NCBI GenBank assembly: GCA_964019055.1 | Contig: OZ025213.1 | Coordinates: 8,482,472 to 8,546,471 of the forward strand | Direction of reading: 5' to 3' | Source of the DNA: Anthopleura xanthogrammica | Lineage: Eukaryota > Cnidaria > Anthozoa > Actiniaria > Actiniidae | DNA: 64,000 nt | In this document: piece after piece, positions 24,140-37,900 of the stretch | How the letters are laid out: each line of letters begins with the position of its first letter | Position numbering within the stretch: position 1 is the stretch's first letter | Notes under the pieces: model-generated | What the model was told of the DNA's origin: nothing | Seen by the model: the letters and a program-made list of their open reading frames with translations, nothing else | Database searches by the model: none | Program-made: the position numbers and the translations under genes

Positions 24140-24142
24140 CAA
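24095..24142 (+). repeat. (ATC)n microsatellite
   Basis: Perfect and near-perfect ATC triplets; the surrounding 23975-24160 is also ATC/ACC rich. Confidence 0.85.
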
Positions 24143-25067
24143 ATCCAGCCTGATCACCGCCATCGACTTTCTGAAGCAATTTCTTGAACCAAGCTAAACT
24201 GAGGATTTAATAACCAGTGACACAGAGAAATAAAGAACTCTCAATTTACAATCTGAGAAAGGGGTGCATTACGAAAGTGAAAATCTGATGATCTGTAGCT
24301 GTGGTGTGTGACATGACACGTCAAACAATGGAAAGGAAAAACTGAATTGACATAGTCTGATAAACTCAAGGACCGAAAAACGACAGCAGTAAAGACAAGA
24401 GTAAAATATGACTGTGATTATTAGACACAAAGGAATTGATCATGAAATCAAAGAAAGTGAAAACAGGAAACAGGAAAAAGGCTATAAAAGGAAAAAGGAA
24501 TAAAACTTCTTGTGATTGAAAAAAGCTGTCAAGCGATCCATCTTAGCATGGGAACTAAAAACCGCCAGAAATAAAAAGAGATAAGGTAGTGAGGAGGTAG
24601 AAAGGAAGTTGGCTTGATAGGAATACTTGCCGTTGAGAATAATCGAGACAAGAGAGCGCATAAATAGACCGGCAGGCAGGTACAAAGACAAGAGAAAAAA
24701 TGAGGTGACAGCTCGCCGAGTCTAGGCAAAATTTAAAAGGAAGTCAGGGTGATGGGCGGTTAAAGCCAAGCAGGAAGGACACTTCAAATGCAGCATAAAA
24801 ATAAAAAAATCGGTCCAAATGGACAAGAATCGGCGCACACACTGGATGGAAACATGGGATCGAAAATCGAAAACTCAGTTCAGGATGATCATAAGAATTA
24901 TCTTATTCTGAACACTTAGCGTCACATCATCATCTGCAAGCAATCCCCACGATCACTTTGCCTATCTTAGTTCATTCCAGCGTGCTTTTAACCGATACCC
25001 ATCAACGCCTCATATTGTACTGGCTACACCCCATCTCTAGTTACGACAAACACTCTATTCAGATCAT

Positions 25068-25073
25068 TTTATT
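25068..25073 (-). terminator. Candidate polyadenylation signal of the polydom-like gene
   Basis: AATAAA on the minus strand, about 70 nt past the stop codon. A second AATAAA at 25119-25124 is only ~19 nt past the stop, so this one is the more likely signal. Confidence 0.4.
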
Positions 25074-25142
25074 TGCGTTTAATATCATATACTTGGATAA
25101 CACAAGAATGAGTTACATTTTATTCGACTCAGCAATAATATT

Positions 25143-26488
25143 CTACTTGCGTGCTATTTGATTCTTGTTGACAGCCCTGTACTGAATCTTGAATCCCTTT
25201 CGTACTCTTCCCGTGGTAATCCCATTGGTCTTGAATCGAAGCCACATGTAGTTGACGCATTCAAATGGCTTTATCGATGTCCCCAAACCCGACCATTCGT
25301 AGGTGAGGTCCTTAGTTACCTCTCTACCAAAGGTAATTGCCAAGAAATCGTAGTGATTTTCTGTATCAAACTCTAGCAGGGACATCACTATCCTATCGCT
25401 GGGTCTCGCGATCAGCCATACACAGTCCAAGTTGTTGGCGTAAGGGGTGGGGTAATTTGGAGAAGTGAAGAGGCCTTTGGAATCTAGTAGTGTTCCGCCA
25501 CAGTTTTTGTCTGTCAAAGTGTATTAGAATGAGAAAAAGATTCTTTAGTTTCGTGTGAAATGTGGAGACCATTTCAGACCATGCACAGTGTCATTCGAAT
25601 CCTAATTTCAGTCATAGCACAATAATATACTAAGACCAAATTGACCCAACCAACCTTCTTTATCGGACTTTGTGATTGCTTTTGCTAATTACCTAATCAG
25701 AGCCTTTTTCGTACAGTTTCTTAATTTCCTTCAGCTTGTGCATAAAGTATTTCCTCTTTATCTGATTTTTACGTATTTTTAATAATAATGATTACTGGCC
25801 CAGCTGGTTCGGCCTTCAATCCATCATCAGGGGAAGTGAAAACAGTTTTACAATGAATTCCTCAAAAGAAATTGATAATAGATATAGCAGACAAGGAAGA
25901 AAGCCAGGAAGAGAAGGGGGTGGAAGAGCATAAAGGAAACAGACAGGCGGACAGCAAAGGGAAATAGGGCATGGAGCAAGGCAGGCAAGCAGATAGGCGG
26001 AAAGCGGCAAAGAGACAGGGGGACTGGAGGCAGGCAAGATAATTACACGTACAGGGAATTATCCCCTTCTGAAATAGGTAAGATAAATTTCCTTATTCAG
26101 ATCTAATAATTCTAAATAGATTAAATTTTCATTCTAGAATAAAATATCATCTTACCAATCTGCTGGTAGTCGACCTTAAAGCCCTTCATCACCGTCTGCC
26201 CATCGGAAATAAATCGTAACCGAAGACTATTCCCAGAGGAAGTAAATGGCCCCGGCATATTGGTTGTTCCATCAAAGTAAATTATTGGCTGTTTTTGGTT
26301 CGTGTCGTAAATCAACAGCAGATCTTTTCCAAGTTCAGTCTTGAAATCTTTGAAGTTTAAGCGCACTTTCTTGTCCACAGGGACGCGTATCTCCCATGTA
26401 CAGTACTCGTTGTTGCCGTAATTGGATGGATAGTTTGGGGAGGTGATCGTTCCAGTTGGTCCAACGCGTAGTCTACCACAACTCGTGG
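25143..26488 (-). CDS. Polydom-like gene: two C-terminal CUB domain exons
   Basis: Exon 33 (26156-26488) and exon 34 (25143-25510, ending TAG) encode about residues 2406-2638. Each shows CUB hallmarks: SCGRL/NCGGTL start, TSPNYP, YCTWEI/DCVWLI, and GFKVDYQ/GFKIQYR ends. The second disulfide pair of classical CUB domains is missing in CUB1 and reduced to one cysteine (FECVNY) in CUB2. CUB domains at the C-terminus are not part of vertebrate SVEP1 as I know it. Alternatively they could belong to a separate gene, but the phase-1 junction from the last sushi exon fits one transcript. Confidence 0.8.
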
Positions 26489-28831
26489 CTGATTACATTG
26501 TATTAGTAAAATGTAAAAATAATAATTAAAAAACAAAAACTAGAAAATTCTTAACAAAATTTGAAAAAATAAATCTCACGGAAATAACTCAGATGTGAAC
26601 TGAGAAGGAAAGGATAGGAATGTATGGGTGTCTTTTTTACCGATCAAAAATTCCTTCTCTTCACCCTGTTTCTTCTTTTAAAAACTTCCATCCCAGTTCT
26701 GATGTTTTAATTTGTATATTGATCTTTTTCTCTACTATTTCACTCATCTTTTATTCCTTTCCTACGATCAATCAGCATTCTTTAATTCTCAAAAAAGTTC
26801 ATCTGTTTTATTTAGATCAAATGTTTGTAAAAAAAACTCCCTGCTTGGAGATGCTTGTCCGTTACCGTGATACCGCCGTAAGTATCTTATTGGACGAACA
26901 GTGATTTCGCGCACTGTGATTGGTTTAAATTTTGTCGCACAATCTGTATCGTGACCATGCCGCGCGCGTGTCGTCCAAACATACAACATTTACGTTATAT
27001 ACCCGTGGCGTGTACTACATACCCACACATGTTGGCTGTGTATTACTCCATTGTCCATTGACTTGGCACTTGCGTTCGGAAGCCCCAACAAGTTTGTATC
27101 CTGGGTTGCACTCCAAGAAGACTGAACTCATGTACGTGAAGGTATTACCATAGAGTAATCCATTTGTTGGTGTACCAGGGTCTCCACAACTAACAACTGT
27201 AAACGTAACAAAATATATTTCAAAAATAGCCTCATCTGGGTGTTTCTTTTGAGTTACCTGTGGCAAAGGGGAGATGAGGAAGGTTTGGGAGAGATTCCTC
27301 GTTTGCTCTATTTCAGTCTTCCTCGGTTGGAGGAATAGAAAATGATAATAGATAAACAAAGATATTATTTTTGATGTTCTTACTTTGACACGAAGGCACT
27401 GAATGAGACCACTGTCCGGATGTCAGGCAGGTCAGCTTAGACGAACCAATCAGGTTGTAGCCGGTGTCGCATTTGAACATGACCGATTCACCGTACTGGT
27501 GCCCTTCACCAATCTTTATCCCATTGGCTGGGGGGTCCAGATATCCACATGATCTCTCTAAAATAATCGCAATAATAACACTGGTTGCAGTACAAAAAGG
27601 AGGAGGTCCCACCGTCTTGGCTCTGTCTGTCTGTCTGTCTGTCTGTCTGTTGTCTGTCTGTCTGTCTGCTTTAGTGTATGTATTAACTGGCAGTGTGTGT
27701 ATATAATTATGTTTGGTTTGTGGTCTGTTTATCAGTCAGTCTGTCTAATTGTCTTTCTGTCTTTCCATAATTATCACAATTGTCGCTTGAAGCATAGAGG
27801 TTTTATGTGACCACTGTAGGCGCAGTGCATGACTATTTACGACATTCTTCTTTACGCTTGGTCAACAAGATATGCGCGAAAAGTGCAAAGGGATAGGTGT
27901 AGGAAAGGAGGTGATGTTAGGGTAGCTATCGCAAAAAGAGATAAAAAAGACATCAATGCTACACTAAGACAAGGGATTATTACGCACAAGAGCTCGAAAT
28001 CAAATATAGGCCTGAAGTTTTGTGCTGAAAGGCAATACTGGTAGTTACCTAAGCAAACTGGCTGGCTTCCACTCCATTTACCATCAGCTTGACACACACG
28101 TGTTTGTTTGCCTTGAAGGTGATGCTGAGGCTTACAGGTGTAAGTAGCGACTGCCTGGTAATTAGTTCCTCCTTGAAGAGAACGATATCCTCCGTACGGC
28201 GGCTTGAGATCACCACAGTCAACAACTAGAAACAGTTTGTATGAGGATCGTAGGTTAGTAGGAAAAACACAATTTGGCATTCATTTACAACTTATATATT
28301 TCATTTAAGCAATAGAAAACTTTTTCATCCAAACCTCTGACGTCACAACCGTGTTTACATAGCCTCATGTAAACATGGCTATCAGCCAATGAGAGCGTGC
28401 GTACTATCCAATTTATTTTATAAAGATAAAATGTATCATATGTGGTATACAAATTTCATCTGCTGTCAGCATATGAACATGTTGACAACCTCTAGCTACT
28501 ATTTATGATGGCCAAGATATAAGAATAGGTAGGTTCTTCATCCACCTTCAGTGTATGTGTATCAATCAAAGAGAGTACTTACTTTCGCACACAGGATCTT
28601 GCCCAGACCAAGTGCCTCCACCAGAAGCTGTTCTCATACATGTTCGGAATGATGATGAGGCTGGTTTCAGTTTGTATCCTTTTATACATGTAATGCGCAG
28701 GGTTGCACCCAACTCGAAACGGTACCCTTGGGTCGTTCCACGCTGCGGAGGGTTTAGCTTAGAACAGAAAGCCGCTGGGGATTGAAAGTGTTTCAAGTGA
28801 GTAATAATATAATCTTGTCTATAATTACACA

Positions 28832-28902
<71 letters not shown>

Positions 28903-31900
28903 AAAAAATAGATAGACAGATAGATAGACAGACGGACAAACAGACAGACAGACAGAAAGACTCACGTATGCATCTTGGTAATTCCCCACTCCATGAACCA
29001 TCAGCCTGACAAACCCTATCAGGAGACCCTTGCATCACGTGATGTGGGTTACAAGCGAAGCGAGCAATACTACCCACCACTGGACGACTGCTGTGATAAT
29101 TGAGAAGTGAACGAGCGGCATTATTTACCGTGCCGACTTCTCTACAGTATACACCTAAAATTATAACAAAACGGAATTATTACAAGTTCTTTTCAAACGG
29201 TCATTCCAACACCGAGTTGAACGTGTGCGCGCTGTAAACATGGTACATGTGGAGTAAAAAGAAAGGGATAGAACCTTGGAATGCCGGGCCAGGCAGGGAG
29301 TATATGACTAGTTATACAATGGTTTCGAGTGGCATACCTCGGAATATCCCACGAGTCACTTGTAGTTTTTAGTATACACACGAGCCTTTAGTCGAGTGTG
29401 TATACAAAGAAAATGCAAGTGACGATTGGGATATCCATGGTATGCTACGAGAAACCACTGTATAACCATTTTATCCCACACCATAGAAAATACAAATGCG
29501 TAGATTCAACCGACGAATATACAACAGCTTTCCTGCTTTCTGATTGGCTGTATTTTCTATGGTGTTGGATAAATACCTATATATAGGTAGTGGTAAAAGG
29601 AATATTTAAATATGTATGCCATATAAGGTAAGACACGGGACGAGACGGGCATGAAGCAGAACCATTTAAACCGATATTGCAACCCAGCAGAACATAGGTT
29701 TCATAATCCTCGAATTCAATCCTTCAATTTTTATCGATACCCTGAAACAGTCTCCGTCTAGGCTGATCAAAGTCAAGGTAAGGCTAATAGCACCTTGTGA
29801 AGGTAATCAAAGCCTAGAATTATACCCCATTCACACCAAAATTTGTTTAGTTAAACTGAGTTTTTATTAAACAAAATGTTTAGAGACTAGAAAGCTTCAA
29901 TGTAATTATTTTATCTCTAATCTGTTCAGTACAATATGAAGGATAGTTTATATGTATTATTTCATCAAAGAGTGAACAATGTTTGTAAATAATTTTCTAA
30001 ACATGTTTAGTTAAACTACTTTAAAACATGTTTAAGCTATAGTGTGAACGGGGTATTAGACTTACGTTCACATCGTGGCTGGGTACCAGACCATTGTTTG
30101 TCAGCCTGACATTCCCTTCTCAATGAACCAATGATCCTGAAGCCAGCATTACATGTGTATCTGACAGTAGCTCCAACCAAGTTACTGTTTCCTTGTTTTG
30201 TGCTTTGCGTAACAGGAAGTAGAGCTGGACAGGAAAGAGCTAGGGAAAAAATCCAGTAATTGAAGATGGTTAATAATGTTATTGACGCAGGAGTTTGAAA
30301 TTTCTTTTCCAAGATATACTTTGCAACGTGCGATTTCGCAGGCAAAATATCAATAAATGCATTTTTATGAGTTTCTTAACTCGTACAGCACCATAAAATA
30401 TTTAATAGAATATATTCATTGGTTTACAAACTTTCATTTAATTTCATTTTCGCGTGCATGCAATGAAAGGTTCTTTTTCGACATGAGTACAGTAGGATAA
30501 TAGATACAATATATTATCGCTACGATGCGCACACTATATTTAAATTAGTAATTACCATCACAGTTCCTTCTGTTGGAGTTTAGTCTATAACCTCTGTTAC
30601 ACAAGCACTTGAAGGAACGAAGTGTGTTGAAGCAAGTGTGCTCACAGCCCCCATTACCGCGAGAGCATTCATCAATATCTATGAAAAAAAGCAGTCAGAT
30701 CATTTGTTGTTCCATTCTCGCGAAGTTTTTTAACGCACAACTTCGTGGTAGCGATCGGTGTTGGTGCTATCCATCACCAAGCATTGTGATTGCACGAACA
30801 ATAGCATTGTGCACTGTTTGTAATTGGCTCAAGTATGTGACCCTGCCCGTGCCGTGTGCTCGGCTCTTACGCATGCACGGTTTGGCCTCACTATAGAAGT
30901 GAATAGACCCTTTTCGAATATGGCGTCTATGACGTCAAACGAGGAGACCGAGAAAGTCCCGGATGTTATGAGTGATAATGATTGTGTTTTGAAATCCGGG
31001 GCATTCAAGTCCCGGATGCTGCTAGTGGAAATCATTGGGTTTCGACACCCGGGACATTCTCCTCGTTTGACATCATAGACGCCATATTTGAATAGGGTCT
31101 ATTGCCATTTAATTTGATTCTACCTACCAGTACATGTACGACCTCCAGTGAGGAGTTTCATGCCACTAGGGCAGGAACACGTGACGCCACCTGGTCGCTC
31201 ATGGCAGATGTGGCTACAACCGCCGTTATTCATACTACATTCCTTAATATCTGGAAGAAAGAGTAGCATAGTTTAAGTGATTGGGAAATATATGATTACT
31301 GTCACTGGCTGCTAAGTAGTCAGATTTATTATTATATGGAATCTAGATATAACTTAAGACAATTAAAACAGTTTTTCGTTTTAGATACTCTGATCTCAAC
31401 ACGCGGGAGAACAAAAGAGCAGCGTAGGAAACCACGACGAGAAGCTTCTCTCGGTACCCTAAGCGCTTAGATCAGAGCCAGTTTAAAACGTAAAGTTATT
31501 ATAAATATCTTAAAACCAAAAGCGCGCAAATTAACGAAAAATACTGTTTTATTTTTTGTATGAAAACGCAAAAGCAGGGCGGGCGGGAAAAATAATGACT
31601 AGAGCATTTTAGATATCCTCGTCGAAAATATGGTATTTCTAGTGCGCGCTAGAACTCATGATCAGTAATTTTATAATCATTCGTGGCTGGTGTATACATT
31701 TCAATAGTCATTCAATGATTTTAATTCACTTACCGCTGCACTGGTTTGCGCTTGTGTGTTTGTAGCCTGGTGAGCATGCACACACGTAGCTTCCTGGTGT
31801 GTTTTTACAGAGCTGGTTGCAGCCATGACCTCCTGCAGAGCACTCATCGATGTCTTAGAAAAAGAAAGAAAAGCATCATCCAAAATAGAACATTTCGGTA

Positions 31901-34900
31901 TAAATTTTGTTTTAATTCACGTGAGTTATTTTTAAATAAAGCCAAAAATACTGGCTCACGACTAAAAAAACCCTGCTCAGTTAGCGTTTCTTTAATTTGA
32001 ATATAGAGGGTATGATATTGCAGTAAAGAAAGAAATGATGCTAGATGGAATGGGATGACGTTTAAAGGAAAGTTAGTTTGTATTAGCGTTGTTTAAGAAT
32101 CTAGATACAGAATCTTTAATCTTATCGATACTCTGAAACAACCTCTGGCTAACTCACAGATCGAATTGGAACTTTAGCGTGTTGAGTTTTGCTGAGGGAG
32201 GAAAACCTGAAAAACCAGTCTAGAAAAACCCTCGAATCAAGGTAGAGACCCAACAAATTATAATCATTTTAAATCAATTAGTTGACTCTGGTTTGTTTTA
32301 AAGTATGTTTTTTCAAGACGTTTCGATCTGGACTCAGATCTTCTTCAGTTATCGTTACAAGTGAATTCGTTATAATACTATCGCGAGCAGAATTTGAAAA
32401 TATTGTTTAAGCGCGCGCCATTCTAGAATTTACAATTCTAATCAAATGTGATGGAAGTTCAGGAATCAAACCCGAGACCCCAGAGGTGAGAGGCAAGTGC
32501 GATGCCGCTATGCCACTCTTCAATCCCATTAAAACCAAAACCTGGGTAACTCTTACTGCCATTTTAATGGGACGATCCTCCTGTTATACAAAATCCCTTA
32601 GATATTACCTTCACAGATAGGTTGCGTCCCGGTCCACCTTCCACCTTGACAAGTTCTTGTTCCCGAACCTTTGATCCTGTATCCCGCACGACAAGTAAAT
32701 GTTGCTGTACTACCATGAGAGTACTTTACTCCGTAGATTGGGGCCTGTAGGTTACTACAGGCAATAGCTGTAAAAATAGATCATGTGGATAATCAGTCAC
32801 GTATAGTTGGCAATACGTGTGTCACAGGTAACAGCTAAGCAATGCTAAAAAAGTTGTTTTTTCTCAAATTAAAGTTTTACTTGACCATGGAATAAATGCC
32901 GACTTGCTAGTCACTCTGAGGCACAATGCTTAATTCAATGATTCAAAAGCTTAATTCAGTATTTCAAAACAAAATAATAAAACTACTGTCAATATAACTG
33001 CACTTACAACCCTCAATAACTGAAATTTGTTTGTAAAAATGTATCATCCACAGTTTTGATCAAGAATAGGATTGATAATCACTCTTATTCTTCTCTACTG
33101 CTGTATTCTCTCTATTTCCGCCTACCTATGTCACATCGATGTCCAGTATATCCCTGCTTACACAGGCACATATAGCTTGAGTATTGGTTGATACACACAC
33201 CACCATTGAGACATGGACTGCTGCTACACTCATTGACGTTGTCAGTAGGCTTAACTTTGCCTAGATAAATATATATGGTATTAACAAACTTTTGAAGAAT
33301 GTTTGTTTCATTTCTAAGTTCAAAGTGAATGCCTGTGGCAGAAATGCCAAAATAAGCTAAACATTTTAAATCAGTTTGGTTGTACAGTATCTACTGTTGT
33401 TGTAGCGCACAAATGACCTGATCGATCATGAAGCCATTCTGAAGAACTTGCAAGAAAAAGAATAGAGTGGTCTTCGTATGAGTGGGAAACGCACGTACAC
33501 GATACGACATGCTGTCACATTGAAGTGGCTTCCCATTGTCATCCAATTACAACGCGTAGTTACGGCGACGTAGAATTTATATGCGGTACGATTACAGTAC
33601 GGTTCAAGTTTGCTGCATCGCTTTCCACTCATACGAAAACAGCCATCTTGTAATGCGCATCTTGTCATTCCGTAATAAAATATCTAGATAAGTTCTTTTT
33701 CATTCTACAACAATTCACGATCAAGTTGCAAATAAAATAATGTTCACCAGGCGTGTATGTCAAATTGGCGAGTTAAAAATACTTACGCTCTGAACATCCA
33801 TATATCTCAACCCTCATGGAGACATGACCGTACCAGGACTGAGGCTGAAACCTTACGTAACGCGCCTTGAACATGCGAACCTCGTGTCTTACTATTGTAT
33901 TCCTGTCAGTATTTCCGCTGAAAGTCTGAATGGAATAATGTATTTGTCAGATGCTTTGTAACGAATTGTCAATAGCCTACGAAGGGGGAGGGGGAAATGT
34001 ACATCAAAAGGTATGAATTAAAGCTAAAATACGAGTCTCATTTCTAGTGGAAAGGTAAAAAAAATTGTTTTAATTTGTTTTCCAAGTAGCCTCAATTTCC
34101 TTCATTTTCGGGGTTACCATTTCCTTCATTTTTGGGATTACCAGGCTCTTCATATTCGAGAGCGCGGGAGGGGGCTATTTTTGTAGATCAGCTACATTAA
34201 TAATCAACTTTATTTCATGGGGGTGACACTTGACAGTAGAACTAACTGATAAACTCGTGGCCCTCATTATCATTATATCATCATTGAGTCAGTTTCTTTT
34301 GTTCACTAGCACTGTCTTCATCCTTCATATATTTACCCAACGGTGGGTTTGAGGTTGATATCTAGTTATCAACCCCGTGCTTAAGAAACATCCCCAATGA
34401 TGATATAAGGCGGTTATATACCTTGTACCTTGGTGGATATGAGATATATCGGCTTCGCCTCGAGTTGATATATCTCATATCCACCTCGGTAACGGTATAT
34501 AACCTTTACTTATCTCCATACTTGTGGATAGGTATTCCATGTATTGCCGTCCATGCTGTGCTGTAGTTTGTACTGCTTCACCCACTGATTATAGTCATAT
34601 CGACCTTGTGTCGCAACGGCTGTAACTCGCTTGACTGCATTAAAGTTCACCATGAGCCATTGTCTGTTATTATTGGCTCCTGCACACCATGCGCCATATG
34701 ATATAGTTTGCGCATTGGCGTTGTTATTGGGCTGTTTGTTTAGGCGGCCGTTGTAAGGAGCGCACAGACTGCTATGGGATGAAGATGCTGTCATGAAGCT
34801 ATCGAGTATGGTTTCCTTGGATGAAACACCCAAAGATCTTGCGCAATCTAGTTTAAAAAGAAAAATATGTGAGACCTGAAAACATGGCACAGTTTAGGTC

Positions 34901-37900
34901 AATGGGCTCGAAATGAAAGCTGGTAAAGGCGCACCTCTTCGAGTCGTTACATACATGAATTTTGATCTAGTTTCACTGTGAATCGGTCTATGTTCTCTGA
35001 TTTGGCCCATTAACTTACTTAGTTCGTAATAGTTGTAAGTATAAGTGGCGTCTGTCCGTACAAGGTTATCTGCTGAATGCTTTGCACTCAAGAAGCACTT
35101 ATTTGTTCTGGTGTCAAAGTCGAACGATCGACAGAGAAACGAAGCATGAGAATCACAACTTGCGGCGCAAGCCTCGGGTGAAGTGGACGATAGAACCGCG
35201 TTATCGTGAGAGGGGATGCTGGCGTTGTAGATCACTGTTGTGTACCGCAGAATATTTTGGACTGTCAAGAAAATTAAAAAAATATATAGGTATAATTTGG
35301 TTTAACAGGAATTTGCAAGAGTTTTAGCTCAACAAAGTGGCGTTTGAATGTTAAATAACAAACCACCACTGCTGCCACACTGTCAGTACCATCATTATCA
35401 TGTATCATCATCATGATCATCGTTATTTTCACCATCATGGTATATCACCATCGTCGTCATCATCCTCATTTAACATCATCTTCGTCATCGTCGTCGTCAC
35501 TAACATGTTCATGTATCATCATCATCAACATTCATCGCCACCACCATATCATCCTCATTGTCATCATCACCATCATCATCGTCATGCAATACCGCAGTAT
35601 GTACTTACATTTACAGGCGTACGATTTGGGTGTAATGGTATAAACACCAGACAAGTCTTCTCTGAAGTCCGCCCAGGCTACCACATCTCCGCGCGCATGG
35701 TCACAGCTCTGCGCAAGATTGTACACTTCATTATTACTGAGAACGCGCTTCCAGATATTCATCTGACTCATGTCTCCAATGTAACTTTCCTCAGCGTTAA
35801 AACCACCCCCAATCTCGTCTTGTTCCTGCCCTGACATCAGCACTCCACCTCCACGTATAACTTGGGATTGCTGGAAAGGCGTAGACGAAGTTCTGACTCG
35901 CGAACCATCAAGAAATGCGGCCCAGATGCCGGAGCCGCTCTGCCACGTAATAGCTACATGGTGCCAATTGCCATCAATAATACTAATGCCAGTGTATGCT
36001 GTCTTGTTGTTAATGATCAAGTTTAGAGCACCGCAGTCTTGAAGGGCAAGTGCATTATCCTGTACAATGGCACCGTCTTTAACAGCGTAAGAGATAGGAA
36101 CTCCTGGGTTGGAATCTGTTGTTCTTAGCCACAAAGCTACGGTGAGCTCTCGCATATCTGGAATTATCTTGTGGGCTTTAGAGTAGGCGACACTTATACG
36201 GTCTTGGAATGATAAATCATAATCGGAGGAGAGTCCTGAGTAAATAAATATAGTTCTTATTAACACCACTTATGAAGGGCCTCGGTTTGTATTAAATATC
36301 GTTTGATTATGTATGTACCAGAACAAGTGAACGTAAGCATGTAAAGCTAGAGAATATGGTGCACAACGTACACACAATGTTATCAAACCATTCGAACGTA
36401 TCTTTTAGACTTAATAAAGGACCATACCTCCAGACTTAGTGCTGAAGCGCAGTATGGCAGCGCGAAGCATTTACGTGCCTAGGCCGGATATTTCAGCCCC
36501 AACACCGAGGACTAAAGACTGATCAGGAAGCTCGGCCGAAGCCAATGAAGGGAAAGCCTAAACGAAAACTGAACGTGGGGTAAAAATCTACGCTTTCACT
36601 TTTACAATATTCAAAATTTAGAGTTTGCTAAAAATAGATGTATGATCTTACGTTGCTGACAATTAACTCCAGTATATGTTGGTGGACATGCGCACTCATA
36701 ACCATTCAGTTTATCGGTACAAGCGCCACCATTTTGACAAGGCTCAGATTGACACTCGTTGATCTCATACTCGCAGTTAGCTCCCGAGTAACCCGCGGGA
36801 CATTGACAAATATAGAATCCTTCGCGGTCGATGCATTTGCCGTCATTTTGACAGGGGTTGGTTTTGCAGTCATTCTCGTTGATTTGGCAGAGTTGTCCAC
36901 TGTATCCTTTTCTACAGACACACTGGAAAGAATCCACTCCACCTAGTGACATTGAAAGTATTTGCATCAGTCACTGTGCTTTATTACTGAGATCTCCAAG
37001 CCATGGTAATAATTCAAACTAATATAATGGATTATTACAAATCCGTCATTTTGATTAGTTATCCTCCTACAGGCCTATTATGGAAAGCCTACTAGTCGAG
37101 CCCACTAGTCGAGAAAAACAAATAGGTCAGTGGATTTTGTCTTGTGCTTTGCCTAGGTTTTACCAATATTTCCCAGTTGGTATCTCATTTCCATAACAAC
37201 TCCATAACTCCATAGGGTCGGCTAGTAACCTGAAGGTCGTGGGTTCGAATTCCGCCAGGAGCTCAATATTTTTTCCGGCAAAAAATAGCTTGATGATAAA
37301 CAAATATTCATATCTTTAATCCATAACTGTTTGTTTATACTAAGATAATTAGGCTTCTTGTCCACTACGCTCATGGGGCATGCGTTGTTGGAACGCCAGT
37401 AACTCATGTCCCACTGGGGTCCTTCTAGCCTCCTTCGCAGACGTTTTTAGGGTCGTCAAGTCGTCACGCAACGCTTCTTGCCGTGACCACCCTAAGAGCG
37501 TCTGCGTAGGAGGTTAGGGTTCTTTAAGACTTACCAATACATACAGCATTGTTTTGGCACGGATTTAAAGCACATTCATCAGTGTTTCGCTCACAGAATT
37601 GTCCCTCATAACCAACAGGGCACTCGCACTCTGCTCCTCCTCCTTTCTCCTCGCACGTTCCGCGGACACACGGATTCTGAGTCTTGCAGGTCTCGATCAT
37701 TTTGTCACACTTAGATCCAGTGTATCCTTCAGGGCACAAACAAGTGTAACCATTAACCTTGTAAACGAATATCAATAGTTAGTACTTCCTTATTGATTTC
37801 CGGACATAGAATTTCCAAAATAAGACTAGCTGTGAATGCTGCATGCATGGCGCAAATGATAATGGGACGCAAGATGGCGGAGCTTTTTCCCCTCGTCAAT

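Larger units (their letters stand above)
22260..25142. other. Intergenic stretch between VEGF-like and polydom-like genes
   Basis: I find no supported exon. A good donor context (GGAAAA followed by GTAAG on the minus strand) near 22424 might mark a 5' exon of the VEGF-like gene, but no initiating ATG is in frame. The stretch also holds a short inverted repeat and an ATC microsatellite, listed separately. Confidence 0.4.

Noticed and set aside
35400..35834. 144-aa plus frame opposite the pentraxin exon
   Set aside because: Partly ATC microsatellite and partly antisense to the pentraxin; no similarity of its own.
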